Shown here piece after piece: positions 1-11,168 of a stretch of DNA of 64,000 bases; within the stretch, counting starts at the first letter, position 1; the number at the start of each line of letters is the position of its first letter. The stretch comes from Simmondsia chinensis. Its lineage: Eukaryota > Streptophyta > Magnoliopsida > Caryophyllales > Simmondsiaceae. Both the position numbers and the translations under genes were made by a program. The DNA lies in NCBI GenBank assembly GCA_018398585.1, contig JAGTTD010000012.1, forward strand, positions 18,671,036 through 18,735,035. Direction: 5' to 3'. The notes below the pieces were generated by a model. The model saw only the letters and a list, made by a program, of their open reading frames with translations, was not told the origin of the DNA and did not search any database.

Positions 1-2210
1 CCCACATAAAACTATAGCTTGACTTATAATAGTATATGATTCTTGACTCAATTTTTATTACATATGTAAGATCTTTTCATATATAATATAATAATTAATT
101 AAATGAGCAGTAAACACGTGAGGGTGTTTTGTATTTTTGTCGCATTTATTAGATCATGTTTGATTTTACTTTTGGAGAAGCAGATATGTAAGCATGAAAT
201 TCTTAAACATTGAGTGATAATGTTGTTGGTATATAGAAACTGCCTGAAGATATACCCTAACGCACATAACAAGTTATTAGTTGATAAAAACAATTGAATA
301 AATATTATATTTTTATGCTATAATGAATTTTTTTTTTTCACATTACCGGGTGAAAAAGTTGTGTATCCAATACGTTTAACATTTTTAAAAAAAAATTTTT
401 CATTTTATCTTGTTTTGTTCTAATGTAACACTTTTAACTTAAGGAAAAAAGTTATAAAATGTTACCACTATTAGATAAAAGGTTGTTATAGAAATGGCCA
501 ACATATTGTCCTACCTGACCCGATTTGACCAGGCTTGATCCATTCCAAATTGTGACAAAAGTGGCCAACATATTGATTCATAGATCGACTAAATCGAACT
601 TCACATGATATAACCGAATCTGGCTTGTGAACAAATTGACCCAATCCAACTGTTAATAACTCAATTCAATTCGTTAATAATATTGGGGTTTAGTGATTAT
701 GAAGGAGTCAAACATCATTATTCATGGGAAAAGATGGGAGACAGTCTGAGACAAAAGAGGCTCATCTTTACACCAAGTATGGGAGAATCCAAGAAATTCC
801 TTCTCTCTCTCTCTCTCTCTGTCATATTTTTTTTTTTTACATTTTTTAAATTATTGACGTTTTTCTTAATAAAGATACAATAACAACAAATTCAGTGCTT
901 CAAGGGCTTTCGTATAAGTACGTCTGAATTTTTCTTAATAAAAATAACGAGTATAATATTTATTAAAAGCGGAGCACCAATACATAAAAATGGGCTGGAA
1001 TCTAAAACCAGAATTAGGGTGACATGATCCTGACATATATAACTACCTCAAGAGAAGGTAGTATAGTGCTCTAGATAGAATGATGAGGGGGGGGGGGGGG
1101 GGGGGGGGGGGGTGGGAGCCACCGTTCCCACTGTGTCTACATGTGAAGTTGCTATCAGTTTTATCATGAGGTTGCTTTTTTCTTTTTCATGAACTTTTCT
1201 TTTTTTTTTTTTTTGATAATTCTAAATTGGTGTGGTAGACAGTACATTTTCTTTTTGATATTAATAGAGTGAATTAGGTTCCTAGACTCCGCACATGTGG
1301 GAGTCCTTGAGACATTAGGTTTGTTATTGTTAATAGTGAATTAGGTGCTCAAGGGCTATTACAACTTGTCGTGGCAAATCCAAAAAATTGTCCTGGACAT
1401 CATTACCGTCCCTAAAAACGCTTAATTGTAGAGCTCTAATAAGATACTGTACATTAGTACTAGTATGAGCAGACCATAGCTTTGGTCTAAATTTGCTGCA
1501 ACATGTCAGTTATCCTTCAGCTTTTCACAGAGTGCCCTCAAGCAAATGCTTTTGCAAAGTTAGTCTAGTTTTCTTTCTTGAGTTCACAATGGCACACAAA
1601 GGGCCATTTGTCAATAACTTTATACATACATACATACATTATACATATGTATGTATATTTTCTTTTTCTATGGTATATTCATGTACTGATTCCCAAAAAA
1701 ACTGATTTTCCAGCATAATTGAGAAAAAACATGAGTTACAAAAGAAAATTCATGAAGTAATAGGACTTGCATATTTTTTATATTAAATTTGATGCTCAGT
1801 ATCAGTTCAAGGTATGCAAATACGTCAATTATCTAGTCTGCAAACCGTTCCACAGAGTCCAGGAGGAGTAAACAAAGATAAAATTCCACATTGATACAAG
1901 GCCTTGCACAATCATGTGATATTCACACATTACATTTACCTTTTGTTGACATATGGTTCCTATATATACTAACTATGCTCAAATTATAAGCTAAGTGTCT
2001 GACCTAGGCTTAGCATTGTGTCAAAATGCAGTGTTTAAGTAAGATAATTTTTTACCTGACTATTAAAATGGCATTATGGTAAATATGGTGAAGCCTAGGA
2101 TCAAAGTTAAGTCAAAAATAGGTTTTGAAGTCTTAACCTGGAATTCCATATTTGTTCTTGCCCTGCCTGCTGCCACATCTACCCATTCCGGATTTCCCGC
2201 TGCTCGTCCT
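1..2210. other. AT-rich stretch without a recognisable gene
   Basis: No open frame here has recognisable domain content. The stretch contains a CT dinucleotide run near 800-822, a short relic that looks like an RTE 3' end near 868-910 (acaataacaac followed by cagtgcttcaagggct), a 26-base G homopolymer at 1087-1112, and a cata/tatg-rich palindromic patch near 1620-1660. Short open frames at 683-883, 1493-1705 and 2076-2279 look like chance frames. Confidence 0.6.
1087..1112 (+). repeat. 26-base poly-G homopolymer
   Basis: An uninterrupted run of 26 G is seen directly. It follows gatga and precedes tgggagcc. It is one of seven long G or C runs in the window and may be difficult to size by sequencing. 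Confidence 0.9.
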
Positions 2211-2636
2211 CTAATATGCCTCCAGCTGCACACCACTACCTTTGCGAAGCTTCTTGAAGAAGCTTTCAGCCCATGTTAGACATATTTGAATCAGAAGCCG
2301 TGATGAGGCCACGTGTCCACATCTGAAGGAACCACTTTGTGTTTGTTTGGGAGTTTTGTGAGCCGTTGATCTTGATCCTTTTGGACGGCCTGTATCTTGA
2401 AGCACACGAATTGAGAATTGAACATATAATGGATCATTTTTCCACTTACATTCATTATCTCCATTTTGTGCCCCTTCCTCCTCCCATTTCTTGTTGAGAA
2501 GCTTTCTAGGGTTCTCCAAGCCCTCTTTGGTGACGGATTCTAGCTCTGAGTGCTGTGTGATCCATAGGAGATGATTAAGATCTTCTTGATGGAAGCCATG
2601 TTGATTGCGATGCCTAATTGGAGTCAGGTATAACAA
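2211..2636 (-). CDS. hypothetical ORF, 141 residues, probably not a gene
   Basis: This uninterrupted minus-strand frame from ATG to stop covers 141 codons, long for the local base composition. The product is rich in K, E, S and Q with no domain, signal peptide or membrane segment that I recognise. A second in-frame ATG begins a different short frame in the same stretch. There is no supporting neighbour, and no clear splice extension was seen. It could be chance, an exon of an unrecognised gene, or part of a degraded transposon. Confidence 0.15.
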   Translation of the reverse strand: MLYLTPIRHRNQHGFHQEDLNHLLWITQHSELESVTKEGLENPRKLLNKKWEEEGAQNGDNECKWKNDPLYVQFSIRVLQDTGRPKGSRSTAHKTPKQTQSGSFRCGHVASSRLLIQICLTWAESFFKKLRKGSGVQLEAY

Positions 2637-3000
2637 TTCTTTATCTTTTCTTTAGCTTTAGGTTTCGATCTTAGAAGTTGTAAAGAAAAGTGTATGTAAT
2701 TATTAGCTTAGGTTGAGAAATGGCTTGTAACTTGTAATTTGATATGGTCTATAATAATAATAGTAGGCCTCTCTAGTAATAAGGGATCGTGGATGTAGGC
2801 CATTTAGGGCTAAACCATGTAAATTCTATGTTGATTCTTTCGTTTTTCATTGATTTGTTTCTTCTATTGTCACTTGTAACTCGAAATCGAACTCAGGCCT
2901 TAAAATCAGTGTTTCAAAGAACGGTTTTCATGATCTAAAACCTAACACCTTTTTTTCTTTGATAATTGAGATACAGCCCCTAAATACAGTGAGGTTCAAA

Positions 3001-3565
3001 GCGATTATAAACAATAAGCAATAATAGAACAACAATAACATATTTGGTGCCTAAAAGGCTCTCGCCAAGGTAGGGTTTGGAGAGGGTAAGATATACGTAA
3101 CGTTACATCTATAGGGTGCTACCTCGACGGGAGATTGTTTCTTAACGGCCCCCAACCTCACAAGAAAAGAAAAAGGAACAATATTTATATGATAATAAAA
3201 GCAGTAACAACTATATGGATATGCGAGCATGTAAGCAACAAACAACAACAACAATAGCAAATATGAAAGCCTACTAGTGCTGTGAAGCAGCCTCGTTGTG
3301 CTACTTTCTCCTAAACCACTATGTCAGCCAAACGTATTTTTGACTGGTAGTTCGCTCTATCTAAGGTCATTTTCTTATTAGGTTTAGGTAGTTAAGGTCA
3401 TGTCTAATTGTCTTTATCTAGCTTTTCTTTAACTTGCCTCTACCCCCTCTTCCAGTGCGAACTGTTCACATTTTCTAACAGGGGCGGTAATCGGTGTTCT
3501 CCTAACACGTCCAAACCATTACAGATGTTACTCCCTCAACCTATCCTCAACTGAAGCCACGTAAT
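3001..3565 (-). mobile_element. RTE-type non-LTR retrotransposon, 5'-truncated relic
   Basis: Read on the minus strand, the right part resembles the end of an RTE reverse transcriptase ORF: the segment near 3420-3545 matches the layout of the better copy at 40559 (GRGRPKK-like region and upstream). The left end has the CAA-rich string (acaacaataac) that is the antisense of the TTG-rich RTE 3' terminus. The segment is degenerate with no long ORF. It belongs to the same broad family as the fragments at 40559, 47000, 49079 and 61470. Confidence 0.6.
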
Positions 3566-4874
3566 AGTAAAACGTCAGGACAAATTAAACTTCGACAACT
3601 TTCAGAAACCGTTAAATTATTAAAATCCCAAGGTTCATGTTTTAATCCCTGGAATACCTAAACCTCAACAGTGATGCCCATTTTACCTCCTTTGCCAGAC
3701 AAATTATATTTACCATGTTTATCAACAATTAGCACTTTAATGGCCCCACAAAAACCACAAATTTGTCGGGAAAAATGCAATGTAAACGAAAGGGGACCCC
3801 TATAAAAGCATAGTCTTTGCTCACAAATTGGATTACTAGGAGGGATTTACTTTTGCTGTTTCCCTTCACCCTTTCCAACTTTTGGATCTTCACATAATCA
3901 TAACAAATTTCCATAGTCATATATCGACTTTATATATTTTTTTTTCATTGCAAATGTATGTATCGAGTCGTGTTTTGATCTAAGGGATTTCAAAAAAGAG
4001 GTCGAGTTGGATCTAACCCATTTATTTAATAGGTAAGGAGCCCTCAACCCCAACCTGAACCAATTAATTTGTTACGTGTTTAATTAAATAGGGGACATTT
4101 TGTTATATGTTAGTTTGTTTACTTAAAAATGTAATTATTAATACATGTTGACAAAATAGCTCAAATTATCAAATTAATATGACCAAAATAACTTAAGTTC
4201 TGTATACATATATAATAACCACTGAACATAACATAACTATAAAAATGCATTAAACATAATGGAAATTGCTTGAACCAATTTAAACACAAATTCAACCGAA
4301 TAAATAGGGCAGGTTAAACATGTATCTTAATTCAACCCAACTCAAAAATCCTCAACCCAAACCCACTATCACTTAATATTATCGTATCCTGTTAGATTTT
4401 GTCCATTCTAACAAGAGACCTAGTGAAAGTAGATTCCCAGAGCCAATTTAAGACCTGAACCATGAATGATATAAAGTGAAGAAGGGAAGAGTAGTTATTA
4501 CTTCTCGGTGATGATAACTAAGTAAAAAGAAGATTAAGGAAGCAATAATGAGCATGGGGTTATCGGATGTGCATGCCGGTGTCCCATGCGGGCATAAATA
4601 AAATTGATGATGGATGCAACACATGCACTTGGGAATAAAGTCAATTTCTATGCTGTAAATTGTCATAAACTTATTGTAATGCCATTATAGGTTTTGACTT
4701 TTGATTGTCTAGAAACTAGAAAGCCTCATCTTTTGTGTTTCTTCTTCTTTTTCCATACCATCCTAAGAGTGACTACTTGGGAGTCGACATATGGACTCCC
4801 AGCCACGACAACATGGGATATTTATTAAATAGCTACTCTAGTTCTTGATCATATTTTTTCTTTAATACAGGCAA
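3566..4874. other. gene-free stretch with a possible hAT-like relic
   Basis: No gene is recognisable. Between about 4000 and 4375 there are many AACCC/GGTTG-type words (cgagttggatctaaccc at one end, ctcaacccaaaccc at the other), resembling the subterminal repeats of the non-autonomous hAT elements elsewhere in the window. I could not define terminal repeats or a target-site duplication. Short open frames at 3729-3920 and 4448-4666 have no recognisable content. Confidence 0.35.
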
Positions 4875-4891
4875 CTCCTATTCCAGTGCAC

Positions 4892-4910
4892 TTATCAAAA
4901 AAAAAAAAGG
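4892..4910 (+). mobile_element. minimal LINE-tail insertion with 17-bp target duplication
   Basis: The 19 bases (ttatc, then a run of A, then gg) sit between two identical 17-bp copies of ctcctattccagtgcac at 4875-4891 and 4911-4927. A poly-A tail behind a short 3'-end word, flanked by a long direct repeat, is the signature of target-primed reverse transcription. Here almost the entire element is missing by 5' truncation. That L1-type machinery made it is inference; the sequence pattern itself is direct. Confidence 0.75.
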
Positions 4911-4989
4911 CTCCTATTCCAGTGCACATGAGATCTCATAATTACTATCGGAGCTTTACAATTTATGATAAATTTTCAGTGAAATCTAC

Positions 4990-5960
4990 ACTCTCGTTGA
5001 CACATGGAATTCAATTGCAAGATAGAAAATTTTGGCTTTTCAAATGGAGCTGAAGTTTAGATTTGGCCAAGGCAAGATCTTCCTATGGAAGCGTCTCAAA
5101 TCTTTTCTGACTAAGTGTGAGTTGACTCATATGGGTATTAGTCAAAAGTGGAATTGCCCGTGGCATAATAATGTAGATGAGGATATTGAAAATTTATTTC
5201 TACGTTGTGAATTTGCCAGGAGTTTTTGGGATTTGGCCTTTGCTAGGGATTGGGTTAGCCAAGTGCCTCCTATTGATTATCTGAATGGTACGCTCCAAGA
5301 GCTTAGGAACAATAGCAGTCTCTTGGGTGAGCATAAAATTGCGAGATGGATCTACTTACTTTGCGCCTTGTGGAAGAGCCAAAATGACTGAGTTTTTCAC
5401 AGTCTTTGATTTATGGTAGAGAAAATTGTTTTATAGCAGGGATAAAGGCTACATAGTAGAAGATGAGAAGCTAAGTGGATAACATGGAGCAAAAAGTGTC
5501 CAATAAAACGGAGAAAGGTGGGGTATAACTTGATGGAAAATGGGTAACACCTAAAAGGGGTTGAGTCAAACTAAATTTTGATGAAGCTAGAAAAGATGAT
5601 AGAGTAACAAGTTGCGTTCTTATTCATGATAATGTAGGTTGAGTGATTGATTACAACTAGTGGCTGAGGTTGTAGAGGCCTGGGATGAAATATTGCATTA
5701 TTTGACAAAAGGCTTTAGACGCATCCACGTGGAAATAACCTTATAGTAGTAAAAGTATTCTCAGGGAATCTAATTGTCCTTAAATGTTGGCTTTTGTTTT
5801 CTACGGACTAGAATCTTCCATGTTTACCGTGACAGCAATAGGGTGAAAAATAGGGTTGTAGGAATTTAGGGGTATAGAAGCTATGGAAATTCTTAGGGTC
5901 TTGGTCAAGAGCTTCATAGGGTAGCTTGTGTCGAAGCGCTAAGTAGACATATTTTTTGAC
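4990..5960 (+). pseudogene. LINE ORF2 C-terminal fragment (zinc-binding RT region plus RNase H), decayed
   Basis: The frame at 5032-5391 reads like the zf-RVT domain that follows the reverse transcriptase in plant LINE ORF2 proteins: WKRLKSFLTKCELTHMGI, then NLFLRCEFARSFWDLA, which corresponds to the usual E..HLF..C..A..FW pattern. Downstream, through several stops, comes a region like the plant LINE RNase H domain (KLNFDEAR near 5570, corresponding to the usual KLN(F/V)DGA) and HVYRDSNRV near 5820, corresponding to HV.RE.N.VAD. The endonuclease and RT core are absent. This is an old 5'-truncated copy with no intact product. Confidence 0.75.
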
Positions 5961-6274
5961 AGGCTCCTTACCATTTTCTTGACCTTTTTAAAACAATATT
6001 TTGGCTAAGCTATTATGCATACGCTCAACAATTCTCAATCTTCACCTCTATACAAATGTGTTGCAAATCTTCTCTATCTAGGAAAAGGTTCTCTTGACAA
6101 TCCTATTATGCATACTCGCCAACGTTTCTATGTGCACATGAGTAATGGGGAAATCATCTTTTACGGCACTAGTTCTTCCACGGTGCAATGTTTACCGTCT
6201 ATCCATCAAATTAAATAAGATCTTTCTCATTTGTCTCTTGATTGATATAATAGGTGCTTTTGTTTACCGTTTAT
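5961..6274. other. no gene recognised
   Basis: A short open frame at 6015-6218 carries no recognisable domain. No repeat boundary was resolved. Confidence 0.5.
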
Positions 6275-6978
6275 GGCTCCGTTTGATAGAAAGGAAAACA
6301 TGATTTTAGGAACTCCCTTCCCCCTTTTCTTTTGTTTGTAGTAAAGTAGTGAACTGAAAATTATTTCCAAAGAAAAATGCTTTCCCCTGCTAGGAGAAAT
6401 GTGATTGAATGGAGTGATACCAGTTTGGCCTATTCATATGATCAATTAACTAGTAGAGTTTTGGATTTTGTACTATACATTAACGTTTTTTGTTTCTTTG
6501 AACTTAAATGTGTTGGTCCAAATACTTGCAAATCTCGCAAGAACGAGTATCCAAAAGACTTCAGGTATCGAGGCCATGTGATCACTTTCTTGAAGACTTA
6601 TTTCAGCAAAGGAAATAGTGTCGGGGATACAATGACAACCAAAATGATGAAGTGAAGATGTGTAAAAGGAAAGATAGAAGAGATCAATGAGAATGAAGTT
6701 TTCCAAAGAACTTTCAACACTTTAAATCAATTTCTTGCTCAAAGTTCTTTCAATCTTGTATGATTTAATACAAGTGTTCTTCAAACAATCAAAGGGGGGA
6801 TTTTATATGTCATTGGTGAAGAGAAACATCCCTAAAAACACCCCAAATGAAATGCCAAAAGACGGAGAAAAAACCCCGCGAGTAACGATAAAAACGCCCT
6901 GTGTGTCGAAGCTGTGTGTCAACACACAAATCGACACTCAACGTTATTGTAAGTCTATGTGTCGACACACAGATCCTA

Positions 6979-6983
6979 TGCAT
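6979..6983. repeat. target-site duplication tgcat, left copy
   Basis: This pentamer directly precedes the left LTR and is repeated exactly at 17583-17587 after the right LTR. Confidence 0.8.
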
Positions 6984-8454
6984 TGATGTGATTTTCTACG
7001 TCTATCAAAATTTAATATAAAACCCTATCTATTAAACACACCGAAATTAAAGTGTAAGGCGAGAGGGTGTCGAACCACTGGAACTAAGAGTACGTGAATT
7101 TATTCTATGACTTAAATTTATTTGAATGAAATTGAGAGATTTTTGTATTAATTAACCTGGGGGAATAACAATTAAAATAAAGTAATCTACTTCTACTTCT
7201 AATCGAAAAAGTGTATTAAATTGAAACCTAGGGTTTCGAATCCGTCATTAGCCAATTACTTTCGCGTTAACTTTTAACTTGTGATTATTAATTGTTATAC
7301 GGGTAGAGGTTTAGGCTCAAAGCTTCAACCTACTTAGGTAATATTGTTAGTATTGCGTATTGACCCTATCTAACTAAAGCATAGGAAAGATAGGTTTTAA
7401 TTAACAATTCGGTTAATACTATTGCTTGATTAATTAATCCTAAGGCTACAAGCACAAAGAATTAATTTATAAATATCAATATCAACAATTAAAGGTTACA
7501 AACTCAATAATCATATCAGTTGAACAAATAATAAAAACATAATACTTTAAAGTATTTATCTCAACCAAGCAATTCATGTAAACAATCAAATTAACCCGAA
7601 TTAAAAGTAAACAAAAGTAAAAGCTAAGATTTCATCTAACCCCAGAGAGCAAGTTCGCTCTCCATCAAGGATGATCCGGTGAAGAAGAAGTTGAACGAAC
7701 TCATGTTGATCTCCATGCCAATTTCGCTCTCGTTCCAATTTAACAAAAAAATAAAATAAAATAAATGAGGAAAGTGAAGAACAGGACGAGGGAGAGAGAG
7801 AGAAGAGCAGAGCAGTGGCGGTGAACTACCCCCAAAACCAGAGACCCTGGCCTCCACCCGAAAGGAACCAATTTATACCCCCAAAACCAACTCTTCTTCC
7901 CCTCTCTAAGCCCTACCGGTTTGGGCCGGTGCTGGGCGTGGGATGCTGGTGGCGGGCTGGTGGTGTTGTTGGGCTCGGGTACTGTAGCGAATAGGGGCTG
8001 TTGGGTGTTGGGCCCGATACGGCTCGGAACAGTGTTGGGGGTGACGAGCAGGGGAGCTGGGCTGAGGTTAAACAGGGCCGGCGATGATGACGATGAAGGT
8101 GTGGGTCAGTTGGGCCTGATGGTTTTGGGTCGGTGACCAGGGTTGCATTTGGGCTGGGGTTGGTGACAAGGCGGACGAAGTTAGGCTGGTGGTAGGTGAC
8201 GCTGAACAGTGCAGCTTGGGTACTGTAGCAGTGCAGGTCAAGCTTTTACGTTCTTGTCCCAAATCTTGATTGACTTGATTTAATTGTTTACGCATCGAAT
8301 TTATCTTATTTGCACCAAAATGTGACAATTTTGGAAACTTTAATTTTAAACCTGCTAAACATAAAAATTGCCAAAATGAGTGTAGAACTATAATTAAATA
8401 GGTGTAAAATAATTAAAATAACAATTAAAAGATGCGTAAATACAAGACGCATCG
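6984..8454 (-). repeat. left LTR (3' LTR of the minus-strand element)
   Basis: This LTR is 1471 bp and aligns throughout with 12955-14077 plus 17160-17582. It starts TGATG. The inner end is catcg where the other copy has catca, a single substitution at the terminal base. It contains a GC-rich stretch (about 7850-8230) unlike its AT-rich surroundings; open frames there at 7921-8136 and 8068-8328 are chance frames of LTR sequence. Confidence 0.85.
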
Positions 8455-8468
8455 ACACTCCCACACCT
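8455..8468 (-). promoter_or_regulatory. polypurine tract of the Athila-like element
   Basis: On the minus strand this reads GGTGTGGGAGTGT immediately before the 3' LTR, the position and composition expected of the plus-strand primer. Confidence 0.55.
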
Positions 8469-9723
8469 AACCTTTGCTAGTCCTTGAGCAAAGCCTATGA
8501 TTTAACATAAAAACTACAAAGACCAACTACCCAAACTATCCCAACCTTTACCAAGTTTTTCGAGATTAACACCTATATTACAATTCAAGACAAGATTAAA
8601 TCATTTAGAGCATTCTCCAATTTCATGAATTTAGATAATTAAACTTCAAAACTCGTCATAGAACTTCATTAACCTTGTATCAACTAATAGGAATTACTCA
8701 AGCAACACACAAGTGTAAGTGAATAGGATTTCATACCACAGAATCTCCTCAAATTCTCGCTCACAACCAAATATATAAAGGTTTTGTGTACCAACATCAT
8801 TGAATCACCTAAACACATGCCTATACATAGAGAAATTTTAAGTGGCATATGAGCGGCCACTTTGCAATATTTTAACCTTGATAGAGCACAAAAGAAACTT
8901 TATCACGAACGTACACCAATTTTTCACTTTTTCTTTTTCTTTTGCCTTTTTCTTTTGTAGGAAACCCCTTTTTTTTTCTTTTTTTTTCCTCTTTCTTTCT
9001 GTCCATTTTTGGATTTTTTTTTTATAACAAGTACTTCTTCATTACAATTGACATTGACCAACTAGTACTTTACATAACATCAAGGGCAAGGATTAGGATA
9101 AGCCAGTAGGGCAGGCTTGCAAAACTCAAGATATATAAGGCTGTTTACTCAAATTCTTCATATTTTCAGCAACATTGAAAGTCCTGTGCTCAGTGAATAG
9201 GTGAGCGGCATGAGTAAAACCCATTAAAATCAACAATAATTAACAACACTCATTAACAAGTATGAAATAGAATTATTTAATTTCATGGAATTAAGAGAAC
9301 GAAATAAACAACTAATCCCACTGTCATCATAATATACGATAAAAGAAAACTTAGCTAAACGGTTATAATGCACACTCAAAATGCACAAAAAGATATTCAA
9401 AATTTTAAAAATTTGACCAAAAATGAGCATATGTAAATGAGCCTCACCCCCACTGCTAAATCATGCATTGTCCTCAATGCAACAACATCAATCATTAAAG
9501 CACAAGTGAGATGTGAGATGGAGCAATACAACCTGACAAGACGGCGCGAACATGTATATATGATTCCTTCAACCTGGCACAAGAACCTGAAAAGAGAGAA
9601 AACAAGCCTCGAAGCAACTAATTAGGTCAAAACTAAATTAAAACAAAAAATAACAAACCTAGGTTGCCTCCCAGGAGCACTAAGTTTTACGCCTTTAGCC
9701 GGGTGCAATAGGTCTAGCGAAGA
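8469..9723 (-). other. 3' untranslated internal region of the Athila-like element
   Basis: No coding frame is present. The segment is T-rich on the plus strand near 8930-9025. At 9662-9690 the minus strand reads a gctcctgggaggcaacct-like word, a sequence that commonly follows the integrase in Athila-type elements. That places the end of pol here although the integrase itself is missing. Confidence 0.5.
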
Positions 9724-10167
9724 TCAAGTAATGGCATCAACTAAAGAAACAACTTCATCGAGCCCACCTAAGACAACATCTACAGCACAATCAGAAATGT
9801 CACGCATGATTTCAAAAGGGAGAGAGTAGTCAGGTGGATGCCTAACGGGAGCAGCAAAAAGTGTAGATCGAAGCTTATGAACAGCTTCCAACCAAGACTC
9901 ATCGAGCTCAACTGATATGTCCTTAGATAGCACATTAGTCAATGGTCTAGTCGACTTCCCACTGTCCTTAAGGAATCCCTCATAGAAACTCGCATGACCT
10001 AGAAAGTCTCTAATTTGCTTCACATTTGAGGGAGGGGGCGAGTTCACATTCAATTCTGTTGTAGCGCTATCAACCTCAATACCCTCCTTAGACAACCTAT
10101 GGCCTAGTACAATTTTCTCTTGAACCATAACATCGTGATTCTTCTCCCAACCCAAGACTTCTTTCAT
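9724..10167 (-). pseudogene. reverse transcriptase thumb / RNase H start remnant
   Basis: The 147-residue frame resembles the region after the RT palm of gypsy polyproteins. VQEKIVLGHRLSKEGIEVD corresponds to the usual EGIVLGH..S..GIEVD; QIRDFLGHASFYEGFLKD and the following RPLTNVLSKD correspond to the thumb/connection; LPFEIMRDISDCAVDVVLG corresponds to the start of RNase H (normally D.SD.A.GAVLGQ). The palm with its catalytic YxDD is upstream and missing. The frame ends soon after the RNase H start. It is too short to be active. Confidence 0.8.
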
Positions 10168-10232
10168 GTCTGGGTTTAGCCTTCATTGCATCTCTTTAAA
10201 AGGTTTTGCATTCTCATCATGGGGGTCGCTAG

Positions 10233-11153
10233 CTAGGGTAGAGGAGAGTGTTTGGTCCACCAAATCATAACAACATCTACACAAAAACACCAGGACTCAT
10301 CCTCACTAGCGGGTGACAACGAAGCCTTAAAAATATTTAACCTAATAGTCATATTGGCAAAGCTAACATCCATTACCCCAGATCTACAATTGATGGTAGC
10401 ATTGGCCGTCACTAAGAAAGGCCGACCTAGAATGACAGGGACATGGTTTTTCGGATGACTAGAAGGTTCCATATCAAGCACGAGGAAATCAGCAGGAAAC
10501 AAGGCTTTGTCTACTCTCACTAGCACGTTAATCAGCTCACCACGGGGAATCCTAGTTGATCTATCTGCTAATTGCAAGGTCACCGTGATGGGTTGCAACT
10601 CTCCCAGGCCTAACTTCTCATAAACCGAGTAAGGAATTATGTTGACACTCGCTCCTAAATCCAGTAAGGCTTTATCGATCGGGTAGTCCCCAAGTGAACA
10701 AGAGATGGTGGGGACACCAGAGTCTTTGTACTTAACTGGAGTGTCACACTTCAGAATAGAGCTCACTTGCTCGGCTAAGAACACTTTTTTAGGCAGATGT
10801 TCTCTAGATCGCCTCTTTTGGTTCAGTAGATCCTTAATGAACTGCGCATAGGTCAGGATCTGTTTAATCGCATCAAGAAGGGGAATGTTTATCTTTACTT
10901 GCCTAAATATCTCCAAAATATCTTCCCACTTCTTATCCTTCCCATTTGGATGTGGTGAAACTAAAGCTTGGGGGAAGGGCACTCTCGGTACATAGGGGGA
11001 AGGAAGATCAGAGGTCTTAGGAGTGGAAGAAGGGTGCATGACCTCATCGGTTGCCTTCTCTCCTTCCTTGCTCTTCTCTTCTCCCTCGCCACTTATGGGT
11101 ACTTCACTCTCAACACTCACTCCATTGTCAACCTCCCTCCCACTTTTTAACAC
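10233..11153 (-). pseudogene. Gag C-terminus and retropepsin-like protease
   Basis: The 306-residue frame contains the Athila gag-pro linker (KVNIPLLDAIKQ-like, here VKINIPLLDAIKQILTYAQF), a C/E-rich spacer, and a retropepsin region with LLDLGASVNIIPYSVYEKLG, where families normally show LCDLGASVNLMP; the active-site D and GAS are present. Further on, VILGRPFLVTANATI is the conserved C-terminal protease motif. The frame ends just where the RT should begin, at the deletion junction near 10170-10235. Confidence 0.85.
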
Positions 11154-11168
11154 TGTAATGGATTTTGC

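Noticed and set aside
7921..8328. Open frames in the GC-rich part of the left LTR
   Set aside because: The same sequence recurs in the right LTR (13970-14077 and 17160-17456) with different frame breaks; non-coding LTR.
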